This document shows, piece by piece, positions 6,656 to 14,100 of a stretch of 15,100 bases of DNA (position 1 is its first letter; the number at the start of each line of letters is the position of its first letter). Position numbers and translations under genes: made by a program. The notes below the pieces were generated by a model that saw only the letters and a program-made list of their open reading frames with translations, had not been told where the DNA came from and made no database searches. This DNA is from Bacteroidales bacterium UBA5537 (GTDB lineage Bacteria > Bacteroidota > Bacteroidia > Bacteroidales > Lentimicrobiaceae): assembly GCA_002426025.1 (NCBI GenBank), contig DINP01000110.1, positions 1-15,100 of the forward strand. The letters are read 5' to 3'.

Positions 6656-6687
6656 CAAAATTAATAAACCGGAGCATCGGTTTTCAA
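6656..6687 (-). promoter_or_regulatory. Possible promoter for the sirtuin-FKBP unit
   Basis: On the minus strand TAATTTTG (6663-6656) is an exact TAnnTTTG match, with TTG at 6687-6685 after a 21-base spacer. The spacer contains the small inverted repeat AAACCG (6666-6671) and CGGTTT (6678-6683), which could bind a regulator but is short. The leader to the ATG at 6640 would be only about 10 bases. The mdh terminator lies just upstream, so a new promoter is needed here. Confidence 0.4.
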
Positions 6688-6698
6688 TCATACTAAAC

Positions 6699-6734
6699 AA
6701 AAAAATCTGCTGTTCTGAATACAAAACAGCAGAT
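6699..6734 (-). terminator. Intrinsic terminator of mdh
   Basis: A perfect 10-bp inverted repeat, ATCTGCTGTT (6705-6714) and AACAGCAGAT (6725-6734), has a 10-base loop. On the minus strand it is followed by seven T residues (A6705-A6699 on the plus strand). It lies 23 bases after the mdh stop and ends mdh transcription before the sirtuin gene. Confidence 0.85.
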
Positions 6735-6757
6735 CCAGAATAAATTCATGCTACGCA

Positions 6758-7702
6758 TTAATCGTCGAAGAGGTTCATGTCATCGAGCACTTTCATCACA
6801 CTCTTAACTGACTTGGCCGATTCATCAAGCATCCTTTTCTCTTCTTTGTTAAGATTGAGTTCGATAATTTCCTCAATACCTTTTGATCCGAGTTTAACAG
6901 GAACACCCATATATACGTTTTTCAGGCCATATTCTCCATCGAGCAAAGTACACACAGGGAAAATACGTTTCTGATCATCAACAATGGCTTCAACCATTTG
7001 TGCGGCAGCAGCACCAGGAGCATACCAGGCTGAGGTCCCCATCAGGTTAACCAGTTCACCACCGCCTTTTTTAGTTCTTTCAACAATTTTATCAATTTCC
7101 TCTTTGTTCAACAATTCAGTAACAGGAATCCCTGAAACCGATGTGTATCTGGGAAGCGGAACCATAGTATCGCCGTGACCTCCAAGCAGCAATGAGTGAA
7201 TATCTTTTGGGGAAACACCTAATGCATCGGCAAGAAAAGCTTTGTAACGGCCTGTATCTAGGATTCCTGCCATGCCAAATACCCTGCTCGAATGTTTGCG
7301 GGCTGCCCTGTAAGCAGCATAAGTCATAACATCCAACGGGTTTGAAACCACAATAATAATAGCTTCAGGAGAGTATTTTACTACCTTTTCTGTAACCTCT
7401 TTTACGATGGAAGCATTGGTTTTAATTAGATCATCACGGCTCATGCCGGGCTTACGGGGCAAACCAGATGTTATTACAACTATGGATGAACCTTTGGTTT
7501 TCAAATAGTCGTTGGTTACCCCAATTACACGGGTGTTAAAATTGTTGATTGACGAAGTTTGCCATATATCGAGAGCTTTACCTTCGGCAACGCCCTCTTT
7601 TATATCAACAAGCACAACTTCGCGGGTAAGATCTTTATGTGCAATTACATTTGCACAGGTTGCGCCTACATTACCGGCACCAATTACAGTGATTTTCTTC
7701 AT
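6758..7702 (-). CDS. mdh: Malate dehydrogenase (LDH-like, NAD-dependent)
   Basis: Interconverts L-malate and oxaloacetate with NAD(H) in the cytoplasm. Length 314 residues, typical of the lactate-dehydrogenase-like malate dehydrogenases. Seen here: Rossmann motif GAGNVG (8-13); D33 after the second strand (VVLVDI), which selects NAD over NADP; the mobile-loop arginines R83 and R89 in GLPRKPGMSR, R83 being the residue that marks malate rather than lactate specificity (lactate enzymes have Gln); and the catalytic D149, R152 and H176 (LDTGR, GGHGDTM). The ATG at 7702 gives the expected MKKITVIGAGN opening. A clear terminator follows and a gap of 178 bases precedes it, so it is probably monocistronic. 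It works with fumC and the malic enzyme on malate. Confidence 0.96.
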   Translation of the reverse strand: MKKITVIGAGNVGATCANVIAHKDLTREVVLVDIKEGVAEGKALDIWQTSSINNFNTRVIGVTNDYLKTKGSSIVVITSGLPRKPGMSRDDLIKTNASIVKEVTEKVVKYSPEAIIIVVSNPLDVMTYAAYRAARKHSSRVFGMAGILDTGRYKAFLADALGVSPKDIHSLLLGGHGDTMVPLPRYTSVSGIPVTELLNKEEIDKIVERTKKGGGELVNLMGTSAWYAPGAAAAQMVEAIVDDQKRIFPVCTLLDGEYGLKNVYMGVPVKLGSKGIEEIIELNLNKEEKRMLDESAKSVKSVMKVLDDMNLFDD

Positions 7703-7880
7703 TTTACAATAAAATTATTGTTCATAATTCAATTACCTGGCAGAGATTTTTCCCATTTCAGCTTAAATAATAATTACAAAGGTAGAAATTTAGATATAAA
7801 AATATGTTTTTTTCAAGAAATACTTTTACTGCTTTTCAGAAAGTTTTTCCTGACTAAACTTTATTTTTACCACTTGATTC
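7703..7880. other. Intergenic gap between malic enzyme and mdh
   Basis: AT-rich gap with no gene. It contains an exact -7 box for mdh (7777-7784, listed separately). It also has a 7-bp A/T-rich inverted repeat, AAAGTTT (7840-7846) and AAACTTT (7856-7862), 18 bases past the malic enzyme stop. The latter has no T-run on the minus strand, so I do not call it a terminator. Confidence 0.5.
7777..7784 (-). promoter_or_regulatory. -7 box of a probable mdh promoter
   Basis: TACCTTTG on the minus strand matches TAnnTTTG exactly and would place the transcription start near 7770, a leader of about 68 bases. No TTG lies at the usual -33 distance, so this rests on the -7 box alone. Confidence 0.35.
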
Positions 7881-10166
7881 TCAACCCTGTTCATCCTCTT
7901 CAAGACATTGTGCATCTATTACGGCAATAGTAACCATATTGACTATCTCAGCCACGCTTGATCCCATTTGCAGCACATGAATAGATTTATTTAAACCCAT
8001 TAGGATAGGACCTATGGCCTCGGCATTACCCATTTCCTGAACCAGCTTATAGGCAATATTACCTGCCGTAAGATATGGAAATACCAAGGTGTTGGCCGGT
8101 CCGTCAACCAGTTTTGAGAAAGGGAAATTTTCGCGTAGGATTTCATTGTTCAGCGCGAAGTTGGCCTGCATATCCCCATCAACAATAAGTTCGGGATGTT
8201 CGCGGTGCATTCGCGCAACAGCCGTGCGCACAAGAACAGGGATATTCCCCTCAACTGATCCGAAATTTGAATACGAAAGCATCGCAATACGGGGCTCAAC
8301 ATTGAAACGCTTGACTGCAGCGGCAGTTTGCAGGGTAATTTCAACAAGCTGATCAACATTAGGATTCATATTGATGGTGGTATCAGCGAAGAAAAATGGT
8401 CCCTTCTTGGTTAGCATAATGTACATTCCGGAAACAATGTTTGTTCCTTTTTTCTTTCCGATAATCCTCAGGGCAGGCCTTATTGTGACAGGATAACTAC
8501 TGGTAAGTCCCGAAATCATTGCATCAGCATAGCCGTTCTCGACCAGGCTTGGGCCAAAATAGTTGCGATGGGTCATCATATCGCGGGCAGCGCCAATATT
8601 TACCCCACGTCTTTTTCGTTTTTCGTAATATTGATTTGCAAAAATCTCCCTTCGCTCCAGTTCTTCAGACGATTTTGGATCAATAATCTGAACTCCATCC
8701 AATTCAAGTTCGTGCGACTGGATCATATCCAGAATTATTTCCCTGTTCCCAAGTAAAATGGGAATGGCAACACCATCATCAAGTACAATTTCAGCAGCTT
8801 TCAGAATTTTGTAATTTTCGGCTTCAGCAAAAACAACCCTTTTCGGATTTTTCATAGCCCGGGCTTTTATCTGCCTGATAAGCGGATTGGTGAGCCCCAG
8901 ACGTTTGCTCAGCTCTTCGCGATAAGCATCCCAATCGTGGATAGGTTTGCGGGCAATGCCGGTATCCATCGCGGCCTTTGCTACTGCAGGTGCAATGTGT
9001 GTAATGAGTCGTGGATCGCTTGGTTTGGGAATAATATAATCTTTGCCAAACTTCAGGTTGGTTACCTGGTAGGCAATATTTACCTCTTCAGGAACAGGTT
9101 GCTTGGCCAGATCAGCAAGTGCATGGGCTGCTGCCAGTTTCATCTCTTCATTAATGGCAGTTGATCTTACATCAAGTGCACCCCTGAAAATATAAGGAAA
9201 ACCAAGTACATTGTTCACCTGATTGGGAAAATCAGACCGACCGGTTCCCATAATAATATCGCTTCGGGTTGATACCGCTAGATCGTAGGTAATTTCAGGA
9301 TTGGGATTTGCCAGTGCAAAAACAATCGGGTGGTCATTCATACTCAATAGCATTTCGGGTGTAACCACCCCAGCAACCGATAATCCAAGGAACATATCTG
9401 CACCCTTGATTGCTTCAGCCAGTGTTGTGATGTTTCGGTCGGTTACAAATCTTTGTTTAGCTGTATTCAGGTCGGTTCTCGATTTATTGAGCACCCCCTT
9501 TGAATCTACCATAACAAGATTCTCAGGTTTCACTCCTAGTGAAAGGTATAATCTTGAACACGAAATGGCCGATGCCCCGGCACCGTTTACCACAACTTTG
9601 ATTTTATCAATTTCTTTCCCATTAATCTGCAGGGCATTGAGTAGGCCCGCCGAGGTAATAATTGCGGTTCCATGCTGGTCGTCATGCATTATTGGAATAT
9701 CAAGTGCTGCTTTCAGTTGGTCCTCAATTTCAAAACATTCCGGTGCTTTTATATCCTCAAGGTTAATTCCGCCAAAAGTAGGGGCAATAGCTTTAACAGT
9801 ATTAACAACACCTTCAATGGTTTTATCACTTATTTCGATGTCAAAAACATCAATATCTGCATAAATTTTAAACAGCAAGCCTTTGCCTTCCATAACCGGT
9901 TTACCTGCTTCGGGGCCGATATCGCCCAATCCGAGCACAGCAGTGCCATTTGAAATAACTGCAACCAGATTGCCTTTGGCCGTATATTTATAAACATCTT
10001 CGGGGTTTGCTTTTATTTCGAGGCAAGGTTCAGCTACTCCCGGGCTGTATGCTAAAGAGAGGTCGTATTGCGACTGGTAAGGTTTTGTAGGGATTACTTC
10101 TATCTTGCCGGGGCGACCCTCTGAGTGGTAGGCAAGCGCGTTTTTACGACTTAAAGGAACTTTCAT
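7881..10166 (-). CDS. maeB: Malic enzyme with C-terminal phosphotransacetylase-like domain
   Basis: Oxidatively decarboxylates malate to pyruvate and CO2, making NADPH (or NADH). The 761-residue length and two-part build match MaeB. Seen here: a malic N-terminal domain with Y40 in AYSPGVAEP and K95 in MEGKG as acid-base residues, metal ligands E137-D138 in LEDI and D162 in HDDQHGT, then the cofactor domain with VVNGAGASA (193-200). A linker near residue 420 leads to the phosphate acetyltransferase-like domain (about 430-761), with GAARDMMTHRNYFGPSLVENG and SGLTSSYP. In E. coli MaeB this domain is a regulatory acetyl-CoA sensor, not a working transferase; the same is inferred here. Cofactor choice cannot be settled by eye. 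The ATG at 10166 fits the family start. It is divergent from ruvA. Confidence 0.95.
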   Translation of the reverse strand: MKVPLSRKNALAYHSEGRPGKIEVIPTKPYQSQYDLSLAYSPGVAEPCLEIKANPEDVYKYTAKGNLVAVISNGTAVLGLGDIGPEAGKPVMEGKGLLFKIYADIDVFDIEISDKTIEGVVNTVKAIAPTFGGINLEDIKAPECFEIEDQLKAALDIPIMHDDQHGTAIITSAGLLNALQINGKEIDKIKVVVNGAGASAISCSRLYLSLGVKPENLVMVDSKGVLNKSRTDLNTAKQRFVTDRNITTLAEAIKGADMFLGLSVAGVVTPEMLLSMNDHPIVFALANPNPEITYDLAVSTRSDIIMGTGRSDFPNQVNNVLGFPYIFRGALDVRSTAINEEMKLAAAHALADLAKQPVPEEVNIAYQVTNLKFGKDYIIPKPSDPRLITHIAPAVAKAAMDTGIARKPIHDWDAYREELSKRLGLTNPLIRQIKARAMKNPKRVVFAEAENYKILKAAEIVLDDGVAIPILLGNREIILDMIQSHELELDGVQIIDPKSSEELERREIFANQYYEKRKRRGVNIGAARDMMTHRNYFGPSLVENGYADAMISGLTSSYPVTIRPALRIIGKKKGTNIVSGMYIMLTKKGPFFFADTTINMNPNVDQLVEITLQTAAAVKRFNVEPRIAMLSYSNFGSVEGNIPVLVRTAVARMHREHPELIVDGDMQANFALNNEILRENFPFSKLVDGPANTLVFPYLTAGNIAYKLVQEMGNAEAIGPILMGLNKSIHVLQMGSSVAEIVNMVTIAVIDAQCLEEDEQG

Positions 10167-10220
10167 ATAATCAGGTTTAAAAGGTTATCAGCGAAGAATT
10201 TCTGCGATAATTGAATCAAA

Positions 10221-10228
10221 CAAATGTA
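10221..10228 (-). promoter_or_regulatory. -7 box of a probable malic enzyme promoter
   Basis: TACATTTG on the minus strand is an exact match to TAnnTTTG, 54 bases upstream of the start codon at 10166. The -33 region is A/T-rich without a clear TTG. Confidence 0.4.
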
Positions 10229-10356
10229 TGAAAGCAAAGCTGAAATAAAAAACCTTTTCAGGTTTACTTTTATAATAGTTTATGAAGCAAAACCAGAATA
10301 AGCTAGTACCTAAAAATGAAGGCATCGTATATGTTACAATGTTTTCAACAGAAAAA

Positions 10357-10387
10357 TCTGTGAAATCAACAATTATCCCTATTTTTG
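10357..10387 (+). promoter_or_regulatory. Probable ruvA promoter
   Basis: TCTG (10357-10360, one mismatch from TTTG) is followed after 19 bases by TATTTTTG (10380-10387), an exact TAnnTTTG match. The predicted start near 10394 gives a leader of about 20 bases before the ruvA ATG. Good spacing and an exact -7 box make it one of the better promoters here. It may also serve sprA. Confidence 0.55.
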
Positions 10388-10413
10388 TCGGTTAACAGGA
10401 ATAAAACCTGCTT

Positions 10414-10998
10414 ATGTACGCATTTATTGAAGGCAAAATCAGCACTATAAACCCTGCATCAGTGGTTATTGATTGCAATGGCATAGGCTATGATATTTCC
10501 ATTTCAGTTAATACATATTCCCAAATAAAAGATCAGGAAAACTGCCGCTTACTCACTCATCTGGCCGTGCGTGAGGATGCAATGGTTTTGTTTGGGTTTG
10601 CACATGATAAAGAACGTGTGCTTTTCAGACAACTGATTTCGGTTTCGGGTGTAGGAGCCGGCACTGCACGTTTGATTCTCTCATCACTTTCACCAGATGA
10701 AGTTACCGAGGCTATTGTTTCGTCTAATGTGGGCCTGCTTCAAAGGGTTAAAGGCATAGGCGGAAAAACAGCCCAGCGGATAATAATTGACCTTAAAGAC
10801 AAGCTGGGTAAAGATCACAGTTTCAGCGAAATTTTGGGCTCGGCATACAATACAAAGAAAGAAGAGGCGTTATCTGCTTTGTCTATGCTCGGCTTCAACA
10901 AAGCCCTAGCCGAAAAGACCATTGATAAAATAATGAAAGAAGAAAGCGCTTCTATTTCAGTTGAACTACTGATTAAGAGCGCTTTAAAGATATTATAA
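10414..10998 (+). CDS. ruvA: Holliday junction branch migration complex subunit RuvA
   Basis: Binds four-way DNA junctions as a tetramer and loads the RuvB helicase for branch migration during recombination and repair. Length 194 residues, normal for RuvA. Seen here: an N-terminal OB-fold (about 1-62, opening MYAFIEGKI), then two helix-hairpin-helix DNA-binding motifs, SGVGAGTA (78-85) and KGIGGKTAQR (113-122), a flexible acidic/polar linker, and the RuvB-binding domain III (about 148-194; EALSALSMLGF). The ATG at 10414 gives the expected start. ruvB and ruvC are not in the window. sprA begins 110 bases downstream on the same strand; I see no terminator between them, so read-through into sprA is possible. 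Confidence 0.96.
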   Translation: MYAFIEGKISTINPASVVIDCNGIGYDISISVNTYSQIKDQENCRLLTHLAVREDAMVLFGFAHDKERVLFRQLISVSGVGAGTARLILSSLSPDEVTEAIVSSNVGLLQRVKGIGGKTAQRIIIDLKDKLGKDHSFSEILGSAYNTKKEEALSALSMLGFNKALAEKTIDKIMKEESASISVELLIKSALKIL

Positions 10999-11052
10999 AA
11001 TATGAATGTGGAAAATATCAGGCAGTTTTTTTGAAGTGGGTCCTGAAAAAAA

Positions 11053-11080
11053 TTGTTAATTATCCGCTGTCATAATTTGG
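11053..11080 (+). promoter_or_regulatory. Possible separate promoter for sprA
   Basis: TTG (11053-11055) is followed after 17 bases by TAATTTGG (11073-11080), one mismatch from TAnnTTTG. The spacer is slightly short for the phylum. It lies in the 110-base ruvA-sprA gap and would give a leader of about 20 bases before the TTG start at 11109. Weak. Confidence 0.3.
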
Positions 11081-11108
11081 TTAAACACACATAAAACACT
11101 GAAGTTCC

Positions 11109-14100
11109 TTGGAGCGCATTGTAAAATTTTCGTTACGGTTTTTTGTACTGATATTTGTTGTTTCTATAGCCTGGGGTATTCCGGCAACGCCTGATCTTTA
11201 CCAATATGCAGAAGCGCAAGGCAGACCAGATACTCCACCTGACACTACACGTCCGGGTGGAGATTTACCTTATCCCCTGCCTGAACCTGATCCAGGTACA
11301 ACAACCACCCCAACCGATAAGAACAAACTGTTTTTAGGTAACCCTTCAAATTTTACAGAAGAGTTTGTGTATGACCCTGTTACGCAAACATATACCTATG
11401 TCAAAAAAGTAGGCAATCTGAATATTACTTCACCTACGCCTTATAATTTTGATGAGTACAAAGAACTTGACCTCGATCGTTCGCTGCAGGGCTACTGGCG
11501 CGACAGGGCCGTTACAGCCGGAGGGGCAAGCCGAACGGGCATTATTCCGCAAATACACATAGGCGGGGAGGTTTTCGACCGGATTTTTGGTGGAAATACC
11601 ATTGATATCCGACCGCAGGGAAGTGCTGAAGTTACTTTTGGCATAATTTCAAACCGGGTTGACGACCCCGCCCGCGACCTGAGGCAGCGCCGCACCACAA
11701 ACTTCGATTTCCAGCAGCGCATTCAGATGAGTGTTATGGCCAAAATCGGTGATAAAATAGAATTTAATACCAACTATAATACCGAGGCCACTTTTGAATT
11801 TGAAAACAAACTCAAATTAAAATACGAAGGCAAAGAAGACGAAATTATAAAACTGATTGAAGCCGGCGATGTAACTTTTCCGCTCAATAGCACGCTGATT
11901 ACAGGAAGCCAGAGCCTTTTCGGATTAAAAACACAACTGCAATTCGGTAAGGCTACGGTAACAGGAGTTTTTTCACAACAAAAAAGTGAAACCTCCACCA
12001 TTACAGTTCAGGGAGGTGCCCAAACCAGCAAATTCAGCGTTAAGGCACTCGATTATGAAGACAACAAACACTTTTTTCTGGCCCAGCATTTTGTCGACAA
12101 TTATGATAATGCCCTCAAAAACCTGCCGCTTGTAAACTCGAACATCAACATTACAAAAATTGAAGTCTGGCTAACCAACATAGGGCCGGCAGTTACTGGA
12201 AACAGGAATATTGTCGCCTTTATGGACCTGGGTGAAAAGAACCCATACAATCAGACTATTTTACCCAATGCAGCCCAAACCTATCCCGATAATACGTCAA
12301 ATGACCTTATATCAAAGTTCGACACCACCATTATCCGAAACATCAACCGGGTAACAGATTACCTGAGTGGTGCGCCTTTTGGATATGTTTCGGGGCTTGA
12401 TTATGAAAAAATTGAAAACGCCCGTAAACTGAACGCAAATGAATACACATTCAATTCAAAGCTTGGTTTCATTTCGCTCAATTCAACGCTAAACCCAGAT
12501 CAGGTTCTGGCAGTTGCTTATCAATACCAGGTTATTGGACAGGATAAAATCTATCAGGTCGGAGAATTTTCAGATCAGGGAATTACTCCACCAAAAAGTC
12601 TTATGGTCAAGCTTCTGAAGAGTACCGCTTTAAACACCCGGGTCCCGCTCTGGAACCTGATGATGAAAAACGTTTATAACATTGGTGCTTTCCAGCTTAA
12701 CCGGGAAGATTTTATCCTGAACATTCTTTATTCGGGAAACGAAAACACTGTTCCTACAGGCTACTTTACCGAAGGACCCGATGGAGTGAAAGGGATACCT
12801 TTGATCAGAGTGTTTAATTTTGACAACCTCGACCCTCAGCAAAATCCGCCACATGATGGCATGTTCGACTTTATTGACAATGCTGCACGGCAGGGAGGAA
12901 CCATACAGGCATCAAACGGAAGGGTATTCTTTACAATTCGTGAACCATTCGGCAGCTTCCTGCGCGAAAAACTAAACGATGAGAACCTGGCCGACAAGTA
13001 TTGCTATGATTCGCTCTACACTCTTACAAAAAGTGGAGCACAGCAGTATCCCGATAAAAACCGTTATATCCTTGAAGGCCAGTACAAATCATCGGGCGGG
13101 TCAGAAATTTCACTCAATGCACTAAATGTTCCCCAGGGATCAGTAAGGGTAACCGCAGGGGGAATTCCCCTTACCGAAAATGTGGACTACACGGTTGATT
13201 ATACGCTAGGGCGTGTAAAAATCATCAACGAAGGGATCCTCAATTCAGGAACACCGGTGAGCATTTCACTTGAAAACAATGCAACCTTTAACCTGCAAAC
13301 CCAAACCATGATGGGAATGCATGTAGATTATAAAGTCAACAAGGATTTCCTCATCGGAGCAACTTTGCTAAACCTGCATGAAAGACCGCTGACACAAAAG
13401 ACAAATTTCGGTCAGGAGCCTATCTCCAACACAATGTGGGGTTTAGATTTCAGTTACCAGACTGAATCAATGCTGCTGACCAAACTGGTCGATAAACTGC
13501 CATTCTACAGCACAAAAACACCATCTAGAATTCAGGTTAACGGCGAATTCGCGCATTTTATACCCGGCCATTCCCGTGCAGTCGGCAAAACCGGAACCTC
13601 ATATATTGATGATTTTGAAGGAGCCAAATCATCCATCGACCTTAAGAATATTGGGACCTGGTTTCTGGCAAGCACGCCTCAGGGTCAGATTTCGCGCGAT
13701 ATGTTTCCCGAAGCAGCGCCAGGTTCAGGGCTTGCTTACGGTTTTAACCGTGCAAAACTGGCGTGGTACACCATAGATCCCCTATTCTATGACCGCAACA
13801 GCAACCTGAGGCCACAAAATGTAAGCAAGGATGAATTGTCGCGCAACTCAGTCAGGCTGGTAAGAGAAACCGAAGTTTTTCCCAATGCAGACCCGCCCAA
13901 TGGTCAGCCGATGAATCTGTCGGTATTAAACCTTGCTTTCTTCCCCGAAGAAAAAGGGCCTTATAATTTTGATGTATTCCCTTCAGGAAATTCGAAAGGA
14001 ATTGCTGAAGACGGCAGTCTGCTGATGCCAAAAACCCGATGGGGTGGTATTATGCGTAAAATTGAATCAACCGATTTTGAAGCTGCCAATGTAGAGTACA

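Larger units (their letters stand above)
10167..10413. other. Divergent promoter region between malic enzyme and ruvA
   Basis: This 247-base AT-rich gap has no credible gene. Each end carries an exact TAnnTTTG box facing outward (10221-10228 on minus, 10380-10387 on plus). The middle, about 10240-10355, shows no clear structure beyond A/T-rich sequence. Confidence 0.6.

Noticed and set aside
6641..6724. N-terminal extension of the sirtuin frame to 6724 (TTG)
   Set aside because: It begins in the loop of the mdh terminator and precedes the conserved first strand of the sirtuin fold; the ATG at 6640 is natural.
9301..9864. 187-codon frame on the plus strand opposite the malic enzyme
   Set aside because: It is wholly antisense to a well-supported conserved gene and its product resembles no known protein; a shadow frame.
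11002..11034. Ten-codon ATG frame between ruvA and sprA, as a leader peptide
   Set aside because: Too short, with no attenuator hairpin or regulatory codons, and a random occurrence is likely.
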